NCBI GenBank assembly: GCA_016875155.1
Contig: VGSD01000109.1
Span: 1 to 8,115 of the forward strand
Reading direction: 5' to 3'
DNA from: Deltaproteobacteria bacterium
GTDB lineage: Bacteria; Desulfobacterota; BSN033; UBA1163
Length of the DNA stretch: 8,115 nucleotides
Shown here: in pieces, positions 1 through 6,645 of the stretch
How the letters are laid out: every line of letters starts with the position of its first letter
Position numbering within the stretch: position 1 is the stretch's first letter
Made by a program: the position numbers and the translations under genes
The notes under the pieces: model-generated
The model's input: the letters and a program-made list of their open reading frames with translations, nothing else
What the model was told of the DNA's origin: nothing
Database searches by the model: none

Positions 1-877
1 ATTTTTCAATGATCCTGACCACCTGGAAGAAAGATTGTTTGGTCATAGGATCGGTGAAGACAGCTCCGCGGATGAGAGCGGACTCCTCCTCACTACACTG
101 TCTCAGGGTAAAGATCAGGGGAAGCGTAATCTTGCCATCCTGCAGGTCGATGCCGATCTTCTTTCCAAATTCCTCTTCCCTGGACGTGTAGTCGAGACTA
201 TCATCAATCAACTGGAAGGCGATCCCGATGTCCATTCCAAAATCAAGCAATGCTCTCTCTTGTTCCTCAGACGCCGCTCCGAGGATAGCGCCGACCTGGG
301 TTGCGGCGGAAAAAAGAGCGGCTGTCTTTCTTTTGATGATTGAAAAATAGTTTTCCTCCGTAATGGTGAGATCATTGGTTTTGATGAGTTCCTCGAGTTC
401 CCCTTCCGCCATGAGGGTCGTTGCTCTGGAAATGGCCTGAAGGACCTTTTTATCTCCATTCTCGACCAGAAGGGAAAAACATTTTGTAAAGAGAAAATCC
501 CCAACGAGGACACAAGCTTCATTGCCCCATTTGGCATTGGCCGATTCCATCCCTCGCCGAAGTTCGGCCCGGTCCACGACATCGTCATGGAGAAGCGTGG
601 CGGTATGGATGAATTCGATCAAGCTCGCCATAGAGATGTGAGCCTCTCCTCGGTATCCGCATGCCCTGGCAGAGAGCAGGAGCAGAATAGGGCGCAGCCT
701 TTTTCCTCCGCTGAGGAGAAGATGTTCTCCGATGGCAGAGATGATGGGGACGTTGGATATCAAGTTTCTGCGGAACTCGAGATCCACCTTTTTCAGGTCG
801 TCTCCGACCCATTTGAGGATTTCTTCTAAGGGAGATTTCTCTCCGGCTTTCGGAATGGAAATATTCAAACCGTTCAT
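1..877 (-). CDS. ispB: Long-chain polyprenyl diphosphate synthase (IspB type), C-terminus off the left edge
   Basis: The minus frame is open from ATG at 877 to the window edge, giving 292 residues without a stop. Enzymes of this family add isopentenyl diphosphate units to an allylic primer, making the isoprenoid tail of respiratory quinones at the cytoplasmic face of the membrane. Visible landmarks are GGKRLRP (57-63), the first aspartate-rich motif DDVVD (98-102) followed by LRRG, the KT pair (184-185) and the second aspartate-rich motif FQLIDDSLDY (221-230). The fifth residue before the first Asp motif is Ala, not a bulky aromatic, which fits a long product (C30 or more); the exact chain length cannot be read. 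E. coli IspB is about 323 residues, so roughly 30 are missing. There is no clear Shine-Dalgarno before the ATG, but GGKRLRP sits at the expected distance from it. The gene has its own promoter. Confidence 0.93.
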   Translation of the reverse strand, partial: MNGLNISIPKAGEKSPLEEILKWVGDDLKKVDLEFRRNLISNVPIISAIGEHLLLSGGKRLRPILLLLSARACGYRGEAHISMASLIEFIHTATLLHDDVVDRAELRRGMESANAKWGNEACVLVGDFLFTKCFSLLVENGDKKVLQAISRATTLMAEGELEELIKTNDLTITEENYFSIIKRKTAALFSAATQVGAILGAASEEQERALLDFGMDIGIAFQLIDDSLDYTSREEEFGKKIGIDLQDGKITLPLIFTLRQCSEEESALIRGAVFTDPMTKQSFFQVVRIIEK

Positions 878-887
878 CTTTAAAATT

Positions 888-915
888 ATTATCCTATTTT
901 ATTGTTTCTTGTCAA
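888..915 (-). promoter_or_regulatory. Sigma70-type promoter of the polyprenyl synthase gene
   Basis: On the minus strand a perfect TTGACA (-35, 915-910) is separated by 16 nt from GATAAT (-10, 893-888), which matches the consensus at 5 of 6 positions. The -10 box ends only 10 nt before the ATG at 877. A start about 7 nt downstream would leave a leader of roughly 3 nt, so the mRNA may be leaderless. The spacing matches the pcm promoter at 2528-2555. Confidence 0.7.
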
Positions 916-927
916 AAATATTTTCTA

Positions 928-951
928 AGATTTCTGGAAAAATCCAGAAAT
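928..951. repeat. AT-rich palindrome, copy A
   Basis: A perfect 9-bp inverted repeat (930-938 and 943-951, core TTTCTGG / CCAGAAA) surrounds a 4-base A loop. The 24-base element matches 21 of 24 bases of a second palindrome at 2564-2587. It lies 12 nt upstream of the -35 box of the polyprenyl synthase promoter and about 35 nt past the end of the tRNA methyltransferase gene. There is no T-tract after either arm on either strand, so it is not a standard intrinsic terminator. It could be an operator or a copy of a dispersed short repeat. Confidence 0.75.
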
Positions 952-985
952 GTTAAGAGAACGAAGAGTAGTTTTTGAGTGTACT

Positions 986-1750
986 TTAAGGGTGGAGGAT
1001 AAGGGGGGGCATGATGTCCATCTCAACGCCACTCGATTTGATGGATTCGACGAGAAAGAACTTTGCGCTCTCGCCCATGCGGGGATAGATCAACTGGAGA
1101 CGTTTTGGTTCCAGGTCATTTGTTCTCAACGTCACCAAGAGGTCAACCATCCTCGAGGCTGGAAAGATGAAATAACCTTTTCCCTTATTCGGTAGAAGAT
1201 AAGAAGCGATTGAAACGAGGTCATTCAGGGTTGCCTTTATTTCATGTCGTGCGATGGACTTTTCCATAGAGGGGTTGATACGTCCAGTCCGATATTTTCG
1301 ATAGGGCGGGTTGGAGACGACAACATTAAAAGAACCGGGGGAAAACGAGGTTTTCAGTTGTCTGAAATCGAGGTGGAGAATCGAGAGGTGAGCCTCGAGA
1401 TGGTTTAAGGCAACATTCTTGACCGCACACTCAACCAGCGATTTCTGGACCTCCACTCCGACAAAAAGAGATGCTTTTGCCATCTGTGACAGCAGGAGAG
1501 GAAGGATGCCACAACCGGTACCCAGGTCGATGACTTTTTCATCCTTTCGAATTTTCACAAATTGACTGAGCAGAACCGCATCGATGGAGAACCGATACCC
1601 TTCCTTTTTCTGGAGAATTTTCAGTTTTCCATTGAAGAAGGAATCGAGCGTTTCGTCTGGGGATATCGAAAAGGCGACGTCTCCTTTTTTCATCTGATGA
1701 GTCGTTGCTGGTTCGGGGATGAATTGAGATCGGCCCTCATATCCTGTCAC
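986..1750 (-). CDS. trmN6: TrmN6/YfiC-family tRNA (adenine-N6) methyltransferase
   Basis: A class I SAM-dependent methyltransferase of the YfiC/TrmN6 type. The E. coli member methylates N6 of A37 in tRNA1(Val). The stretch GYRFSIDAVLL (51-61) is typical of the N-terminal part of this family. The SAM-binding motif I is VIDLGTGCG (73-81), and the catalytic motif IV is NPPY (147-150), which marks methylation of an exocyclic amino group on adenine. The open frame gives 254 residues from GTG at 1750, but family members usually start close to the DETLDSFFNG stretch, so ATG at 1693 (235 residues) is a good alternative; neither has a Shine-Dalgarno. It lies 27 nt after the pcm stop and is probably cotranscribed with it. 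The tail ends soon after PPLIL, shorter than I expect, and a family-like KYT stretch follows in another frame. The exact RNA target in this organism is not shown. Confidence 0.82.
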   Translation of the reverse strand: MTGYEGRSQFIPEPATTHQMKKGDVAFSISPDETLDSFFNGKLKILQKKEGYRFSIDAVLLSQFVKIRKDEKVIDLGTGCGILPLLLSQMAKASLFVGVEVQKSLVECAVKNVALNHLEAHLSILHLDFRQLKTSFSPGSFNVVVSNPPYRKYRTGRINPSMEKSIARHEIKATLNDLVSIASYLLPNKGKGYFIFPASRMVDLLVTLRTNDLEPKRLQLIYPRMGESAKFFLVESIKSSGVEMDIMPPLILHP

Positions 1751-1777
1751 AGAAAATGGGTGTGGACAGAGGGCAGG

Positions 1778-2518
1778 TCATTTCTTCTGTTTAACACCTT
1801 CGCCAGTCATGGGGACGAAGATGACGGGGATCACATCTATCGTCTCCATCTTGCCGGCTCGTTTAACAATCTTTTTCAATTCCTGCGAGTGGGTTCCAAC
1901 GGGAACGACCATTCGCCCGCCTTCTTTTAACTGTTCCAAAAGGGGCTTGGGAATGTGGTCAGGCGCACAGGTGACGATGATCGCATCAAATGGTCCATTC
2001 TCAGGCCATCCCAAGTAGCCATCCCCAGATTTCACCTGGATATTCCGGTATCCCAGTTCGAGGAGCAAATTCTTTGCAGAGGAAGCAAGGGGCTCAATAA
2101 TCTCGATCGAATAAACCTCCTTCGCTAATTCCGCCAAGATGGCAGCCTGATAGCCTGACCCTGTTCCTACTTCCAGAACCTTCTCTTCTCCTCTTAGACC
2201 CAACAACTCCGTCATCAATGCAACAATATAAGGCTGGGAGATCGTCTGCCCTTCTCCGATTGGAAGAGGCTGGTCAGCATAGGCTTGAGCCTCATGGGCT
2301 TTCGGGACAAAACGATGGCGCTCTACCTTCAACAAGGCAGAAAGAACCCGCTCGTCCTTGACCCCACGGTCTTTAATCTGTGCTTCAACCATCTTTTCAC
2401 GCATGGCTTTGAAATCCCTTCCGGAGTCCGATGTTGAACTCCTCCTGTCTCCGTCACATCCGACAGGAAAAGCGAGAAGCATGATCCATACAGGTATGAA
2501 ATAGACTTTTGCCTTCAT
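1778..2518 (-). CDS. pcm: Exported protein-L-isoaspartate O-methyltransferase
   Basis: The enzyme transfers a methyl group from SAM to L-isoaspartyl residues of damaged proteins, starting their repair. The C-terminal ~210 residues are a full PCMT domain: QTISQPYIVA (91-100), SAM motif I EVGTGSGYQAA (116-126), DAIIVTCAPDHIP (178-190) and PVGTHSQEL (206-214). Ahead of it is a signal sequence, with Lys2 and Lys4, a hydrophobic stretch (6-19) and Cys21. PVGC resembles a lipobox, but Pro at -3 is atypical; if lipidated, Asp at +2 would favour inner-membrane retention by the E. coli rule. The E. coli cytoplasmic enzyme (about 208 residues) has no such extension, so this copy is probably periplasmic. 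It reads divergently from the TPR gene and its stop lies 27 nt before the longest reading of the tRNA methyltransferase. No Shine-Dalgarno is visible and the promoter is very close. Confidence 0.93.
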   Translation of the reverse strand: MKAKVYFIPVWIMLLAFPVGCDGDRRSSTSDSGRDFKAMREKMVEAQIKDRGVKDERVLSALLKVERHRFVPKAHEAQAYADQPLPIGEGQTISQPYIVALMTELLGLRGEEKVLEVGTGSGYQAAILAELAKEVYSIEIIEPLASSAKNLLLELGYRNIQVKSGDGYLGWPENGPFDAIIVTCAPDHIPKPLLEQLKEGGRMVVPVGTHSQELKKIVKRAGKMETIDVIPVIFVPMTGEGVKQKK

Positions 2519-2527
2519 GTAAAATAG

Positions 2528-2555
2528 GTTATCATAGTCGTAAAATTGTTGTCAA
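2528..2555 (-). promoter_or_regulatory. Sigma70-type promoter of pcm
   Basis: On the minus strand TTGACA (2555-2550) is followed after 16 nt by GATAAC (2533-2528, 4 of 6 consensus bases). The -10 box ends 9 nt before the ATG at 2518, predicting almost no 5' leader. The layout copies that of the polyprenyl synthase promoter: palindrome, perfect TTGACA, 16-nt spacer, GATAA, ATG 9-10 nt later. Confidence 0.6.
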
Positions 2556-2562
2556 TTCTAGT

Positions 2563-2590
2563 GAGATTTCTGAAAAAACTCAGAAATCTC
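2563..2590. repeat. AT-rich palindrome, copy B
   Basis: A perfect 11-bp inverted repeat (GAGATTTCTGA at 2563-2573 and TCAGAAATCTC at 2580-2590) with a 6-nt loop AAAAAC. Positions 2564-2587 match copy A (928-951) at 21 of 24 bases, and the G-C stem pair of copy A is replaced here by A-T, so pairing is kept. It lies 8 nt (measured from 2564) upstream of the -35 box of the pcm promoter, in the spacer between divergent genes. No T-tract follows it. Confidence 0.8.
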
Positions 2591-2684
2591 TAATAGGGAA
2601 GGTCAATTCTTGATCCTTCGAAAAAATTCTAATCTTGTTCAGTGGTGGAGAAACGAGGGTGAGATAGATGAAATTGGGTTCCGG

Positions 2685-2753
2685 GTCAACCCTGAGCCGA
2701 CCTTCTAATCTTTGGACAACAAGAGCCGAAGGGTTGACAACCTTCCAATCTTT
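2685..2753. repeat. Direct and inverted repeats in the TPR-gene promoter region
   Basis: Three overlapping repeats are present. A 14-base direct repeat ACCTTCYAATCTTT lies at 2700-2713 and 2740-2753 (13 of 14 identical, 40-nt period). GAGCCGA occurs at 2694-2700 and 2723-2729. A 9-bp inverted pair consists of GTCAACCCT at 2685-2693 and AGGGTTGAC at 2730-2738. The right inverted arm and the second direct repeat cover the -35 box and the spacer of the plus-strand promoter, a position suited to regulator binding. No regulator can be named. Confidence 0.45.
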
Positions 2754-2761
2754 CTGATAGT
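2734..2761 (+). promoter_or_regulatory. Possible promoter of the TPR / TonB-like / FtsB operon
   Basis: TTGACA (2734-2739), a 16-nt spacer and GATAGT (2756-2761, 4 of 6 consensus bases) lie 20 nt before the ATG at 2782. This is the same TTGACA-N16-GATA layout as the two minus-strand promoters, but it leaves a leader of about 13 nt. The leader carries only a weak AGAG as ribosome binding site. Confidence 0.45.
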
Positions 2762-2781
2762 TTAAAAAATAGAGCAATGCC

Positions 2782-5700
2782 ATGTTCATTAAGTTATCGA
2801 AGATATTTAGCCTCTATCTCATCCTCTCCATCACTTTCTCTTTCTCCATCCTCAAAGGCCAGGACCAGGGCCAGGGACGCATTCGTTCCCCAGAGATTAT
2901 TTTTTTAGGCAAAGAGGAAACGAAATGGACAGAGGAAAGGGAGGTTTCTCTTCCCATCATCGCAGCTCAGGGGATCAAAGAAGAACCCTCGTCAGGGTCT
3001 TTCGATCTGAAAGAGGGGCAGATTGGGCCGATGAAGAAGATGAGCCCCTCTACCACTCAACCTGGTTGTGCTTATACCAGCAGGCTCACGAGAGGGATGA
3101 CCAGCGGGGACACGGCCTTTTATGAGAGAGGAAGATATCACTATCTCCAGGGAAATTATGAGGATGCCATACAACTTTTTCGGAGGTTACTCGAAGGGCA
3201 CCCGGAGAGCTTATTAAAGGGTTCTGCGATTTACTGGATGGGAGAGGCCAGGTTTCATCAGGAGAAGACAGAAGAGGCATTCTCCTTTTTTAGAAGAGTG
3301 GTTGAAGAGTATCCTGATAATGAATTCGCTCCCCATGCCCTCTATTCCTGCGGATGGATTCAATTGATACGGGGAGCCTTTGAAGAAGGGAGACGGTTCT
3401 TCCGTCTGGCTTATGATAAGAATCCTGCTCTCTCCATTGCCCAGTCGTCGCTCTTCTGGTCAGGGTACTGCCTTTACCATTTGGGCCGATATCAGGAATC
3501 GATCAGGGAAATGGAGACTCATCTCCAGAAACATCCGGAGGGAATCTGGAGACCGGAGGCCGAGTATCTCTTGAGTGTCAATTCCTTCAGGCTCCGGAAG
3601 TATGAAGAGGCCATCACCCTTTTCAATAACTTTTTAAGACGATATCCCCGTCATCCCTTGGAAGAGAGCGGCCGTTATGGACTGGCATGGAGTCAGGTTT
3701 CTCTCGGACGTTATGCCGAGGGAAGGAAGACGTTCGAAGAGATTCTTTTAGGCTTTCCCAATACAAAACTATCGGATCCCATCTTCTGGGGAATCATGAG
3801 AACCTACCTGGGGGAGGGTGAGGTGGAAAAAGCAGTGCAATTCTATCAGAGATTTCTCTCCCAGTTTCTTCTCTCACCCTGGGCCGAACAGAGCCTCTTC
3901 GATATCGGGCGATACCATTTCAAAAAGAAAGAGTACACCTATGCCGTCTCCATTTATCGTCAATTCCTGAGGACCTACCCTGAAAATGACCTTCAGGAAT
4001 GGGTCTATTTTATGTTAGGAGAATCCCTTTTCAATCAGAAGGATTATGCGAGCGCCATGGATGCTTATCGTCATGTCCTGTGGTCGAAGAGGAAGGCACA
4101 ATTTGAGGATCAGGTCTATTCGAAACTGGGATATAGCCATTTCTTGTTAAAACATTATGATGAGGCCATCGGATATTGGGAAAGACTCCTCAAAGAATTT
4201 CCTGATTATTCCGAGAAGAACGAAATCTTGTACTGGTTAGCAGAGAGCCATCTGTTGAAAGAGGATTACAGAAATGGCGTGAGATATGTGAACCAACTCA
4301 AAGGAGATTCGATCCTCTATCCCCGGGGTTTGACCAACCTCGGGTGGTACCACTTCCAGAGAAAGGAATGGAAGGAAGCCAATCATTACTTCCTTAAGAT
4401 TGCGGCCGAGTTTCCTGAACATCGTTCTAGCCCTCCCATCGCTTTATTGATCGGCCAGTGTTATTTAAACCAGAACAATTATGATCAGGCTAAAAACCAT
4501 TTGAAACGCTTGGTCCAATCGACGGCCGAAGAGGGAAAGGACAAAGGCTATTATCTTTTAGGGTGGATCGCTTACAGAGAGGAACGATTTGATGAGGCAT
4601 TGGAACATTTCCAAAAATTGAGGGGATTTTCCCCATCGAGTCCATTTCACGATGAGGCTCAATATTGGACGGGTTGGTCCTACTTTCGAAAAAAGGATTT
4701 TGACAAAGCCATCGAAGAATTCCAATGGCTCCTTCAATTATATCCCGAGAGCCCTTTTGTGTCCCCGTCACTCTTGAAAGTGGGGGACAGCTTCTATAAT
4801 CTCAAACAGTATGGGAATGCGATCAAAGCCTATCAACGGCTCATCAGGGAACATGGCAAATCAAAAGAGGCGCCGGAGGCGGATTATGGGATCCTCCTTT
4901 CCCTCTTGCAGGAAAAGAGATATGAATCCTTCGTTGCACGGGCAGAGGGTTTTCTGAAACGTTATCCTCAACATCCCTTGGCCGGCCAGGCATTGATGCA
5001 ATTAGGAGAATACTACCAGCAAGCCCGGATGACCGAGAAGGCTTTGAAAACCTATCAGGACCTGGTTCGGCTTTATCCCCAAAACGAATGGGCTGAGGAG
5101 ACACTCTTTCGCATCGCCCTTCTCTTGAAATCGGAGAGGCGATTGGCAGAAGCGGTGGACGAGGTGGAGAGATTCATTAAGAATCATCCTAAGAACCATC
5201 TCATCATCGAAGCCTATCTTGAAGCAGGAGAACTCCACCTTCTTCTCAAGACATACCCAAAGGCGCTGGAACGGTTCGAATGGGTGATCAAGAATCATCC
5301 TCAGGTTCCACTGGCCAAGAGAAGCTACCTGGGAATGGAAGAGGCCTATCGGGGCATGGGAAAGGTTGATGAAGCGGAGAAGATGTTGAAGGAGTATATC
5401 GAAAAATATCCTCATGATGAGACACGGTTCGAGGCCTATTTGAAAATGGGACTCCTCCAACTGACCCTGAAGCGATTTCCGGATGCCATCACCTCGTTCT
5501 CCACCGCTTTACGAAGCCCAGAAGAGAGAGTGACGAGCCAGGCACAATTCAGGTTAGGGGAGGCCTATGCCCATGCGGGCAATCGAGAGGCAGCGATTCT
5601 CCAATTTTCAAAGGTTTTCTACTTATACCCTCATCTCACGGAGTTAGTGGAAGAGGCTCTCCTGAAGGTGGGGGCGCTCTATGTGGAGGAGAAGCGATTT

Positions 5701-5814
5701 TCTGAGGCCAAGCAGGTCTATCAGAAACTCCTTGAAAAAACGAACCGGGAGGAAAGACGCCGTGCAGCTAAAAAGATGCTTGATCAGATTCAGGGGGAAA
5801 CGACCCAGCAATGA
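2782..5814 (+). CDS. Large secreted TPR-solenoid protein (1010 residues)
   Basis: The N-terminus is a likely signal peptide: Lys4 and Lys7, then a hydrophobic run (8-24) ending near SILKG. A low-complexity linker of about 85 residues (27-111) follows. From about 112 to 990 the protein is a continuous series of about 24 TPR-like helical pairs spaced mostly 36-38 residues apart, helix A starting near 114, 148, 185, 222, 260, 296 and so on to 921 and 958. Each unit has the pattern LG.SYF..K.YDEAI..F.RLL...P. This period is typical of TPRs in cell-envelope proteins such as YbgF/CpoB and BamD. TPR arrays bind proteins or peptides and have no catalytic role, so a periplasmic scaffold is inferred; no specific partner can be named. 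It is the first gene of an operon and its stop overlaps the next start by 4 bp. The fold is near certain and the function unknown. Confidence 0.9.
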   Translation: MFIKLSKIFSLYLILSITFSFSILKGQDQGQGRIRSPEIIFLGKEETKWTEEREVSLPIIAAQGIKEEPSSGSFDLKEGQIGPMKKMSPSTTQPGCAYTSRLTRGMTSGDTAFYERGRYHYLQGNYEDAIQLFRRLLEGHPESLLKGSAIYWMGEARFHQEKTEEAFSFFRRVVEEYPDNEFAPHALYSCGWIQLIRGAFEEGRRFFRLAYDKNPALSIAQSSLFWSGYCLYHLGRYQESIREMETHLQKHPEGIWRPEAEYLLSVNSFRLRKYEEAITLFNNFLRRYPRHPLEESGRYGLAWSQVSLGRYAEGRKTFEEILLGFPNTKLSDPIFWGIMRTYLGEGEVEKAVQFYQRFLSQFLLSPWAEQSLFDIGRYHFKKKEYTYAVSIYRQFLRTYPENDLQEWVYFMLGESLFNQKDYASAMDAYRHVLWSKRKAQFEDQVYSKLGYSHFLLKHYDEAIGYWERLLKEFPDYSEKNEILYWLAESHLLKEDYRNGVRYVNQLKGDSILYPRGLTNLGWYHFQRKEWKEANHYFLKIAAEFPEHRSSPPIALLIGQCYLNQNNYDQAKNHLKRLVQSTAEEGKDKGYYLLGWIAYREERFDEALEHFQKLRGFSPSSPFHDEAQYWTGWSYFRKKDFDKAIEEFQWLLQLYPESPFVSPSLLKVGDSFYNLKQYGNAIKAYQRLIREHGKSKEAPEADYGILLSLLQEKRYESFVARAEGFLKRYPQHPLAGQALMQLGEYYQQARMTEKALKTYQDLVRLYPQNEWAEETLFRIALLLKSERRLAEAVDEVERFIKNHPKNHLIIEAYLEAGELHLLLKTYPKALERFEWVIKNHPQVPLAKRSYLGMEEAYRGMGKVDEAEKMLKEYIEKYPHDETRFEAYLKMGLLQLTLKRFPDAITSFSTALRSPEERVTSQAQFRLGEAYAHAGNREAAILQFSKVFYLYPHLTELVEEALLKVGALYVEEKRFSEAKQVYQKLLEKTNREERRRAAKKMLDQIQGETTQQ

Positions 5815-6641
5815 AAAAAGAGACAAAACGGATTGAAAAAAAACGACTCACCCTTCTGATCAGCTTTTTCATTCTCTGTCTGGTTTTTTTCGTATGGGCA
5901 TTCCTTTCTTTCCCCACCCTGCGACTTCCTCTCGAAGAGGGATGGCGAGTCTTAACCAAAGAAGCCAGAAAGATGTTAGGATTGAAAAAGAGGGATGAAG
6001 TCCCGCCGGAGGAGAAGAGAATTCGGGAAGAAGTGATCCTTAAGAAGATGGATGAGGCAAATGCACAACAGGACTGGCGATTCCTTGCTCCTGAATATCC
6101 TAAACCGAAAAAGGTAGAAGCCGACACCGATGAAGAGAGGGTGAAAGTTATCCGTAATTCGCAGGAGTTTCAAGAGCTGGAAAAGGAATTCAAAGATTAT
6201 TTAAAGAAGCGAGAAGAGCAGTTGATCCCGGAGCCTCCCATTCCATCGATGAAAGAGGCCTCGAAGATGCCGAAATTGAAAGACAGAGGTGAAGAGAAGA
6301 TCATCGAAAAGTTACTGGTCGTCAAGGAGAGTTCCTCCCTGGAGAAAGCTTTAGACGAAAACCTTCAACTGGGAATCAAGGGTCCCCTTGTGACACGGAA
6401 AATTTTAGAAAGACCGCCTCCCCCTCAGGTAAAAGTAAAGGTGGAGGCAGAGATTGAGATGACTGTCTGGGTTTTACCGAACGGGATGGTGGACCGGGTT
6501 ATCCCTGCCCTAAAGGGGGATGCGGAACTGGAGCGGATCGCAAGCCAGTATTTAAAACAATGGCGATTTGCTCCTCTCCCGAGAGATCAGAGCCAGTCAG
6601 AACAGTGGGGGACCATCCCCATCAAGTTCAAACTTCAATAG
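5811..6641 (+). CDS. Single-pass membrane protein with TonB-like C-terminal domain
   Basis: The 276-residue protein starts with a basic cytoplasmic tail and one membrane segment (about 13-34). A long, very charged Lys/Glu-rich region (45-200) includes a helical stretch rich in EEK/KEF patterns, and a short PPPP (202-205) precedes the C-terminal domain (about 208-276). That domain has the TonB C-terminal pattern: V.PNG.VDRV (221-230), a helix ending in LKQWRFAPL (248-256), and a final strand TIPIKFKL. TonB proteins span the periplasm and pull on outer-membrane partners using ExbB/ExbD. Here the membrane segment has no histidine, unlike E. coli TonB (His20), and no exbB/exbD lies in the window, so a structural role is equally possible. 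The start codon overlaps the TPR gene stop (ATGA), implying translational coupling; a GGGGGA lies rather far upstream. Calling it a TonB-domain protein is safer than calling it TonB. Confidence 0.8.
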   Translation: MKKETKRIEKKRLTLLISFFILCLVFFVWAFLSFPTLRLPLEEGWRVLTKEARKMLGLKKRDEVPPEEKRIREEVILKKMDEANAQQDWRFLAPEYPKPKKVEADTDEERVKVIRNSQEFQELEKEFKDYLKKREEQLIPEPPIPSMKEASKMPKLKDRGEEKIIEKLLVVKESSSLEKALDENLQLGIKGPLVTRKILERPPPPQVKVKVEAEIEMTVWVLPNGMVDRVIPALKGDAELERIASQYLKQWRFAPLPRDQSQSEQWGTIPIKFKLQ

Positions 6642-6645
6642 AACC

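Noticed and set aside
35..343. Plus-strand open frames of about 60-100 codons across 9-829
   Set aside because: They lie antisense to the polyprenyl synthase, whose motifs are intact on the minus strand.
208..812. Minus-strand open frames at 208-588 and 585-812
   Set aside because: They are in other frames than the polyprenyl synthase; the true frame is open from 877 to the window edge without a stop.
928..951. Palindrome read as a rho-independent terminator for the tRNA methyltransferase
   Set aside because: The stem is AT-rich and no T-tract follows on either strand; the related copy at 2563-2590 also lacks one.
2580..2789. A 69-codon minus-strand open frame between pcm and the TPR gene
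   Set aside because: It overlaps the start of the TPR gene, has no Shine-Dalgarno, contains the putative TPR promoter repeats, and ends inside palindrome copy B. Its sequence is not recognised. A real small gene cannot be fully excluded, but chance openness is more likely.
5002..5460. A 152-codon minus-strand open frame inside the TPR gene
   Set aside because: It is the mirror of the repeat array with no recognisable domain or ribosome binding site.
6568..6645. An extra 26 residues at the start of the FtsB-type protein
   Set aside because: The extension runs over the end of the TonB-like gene and has a Ser/Asn-rich sequence unlike the family; ATG at 6646 gives the standard size and layout.
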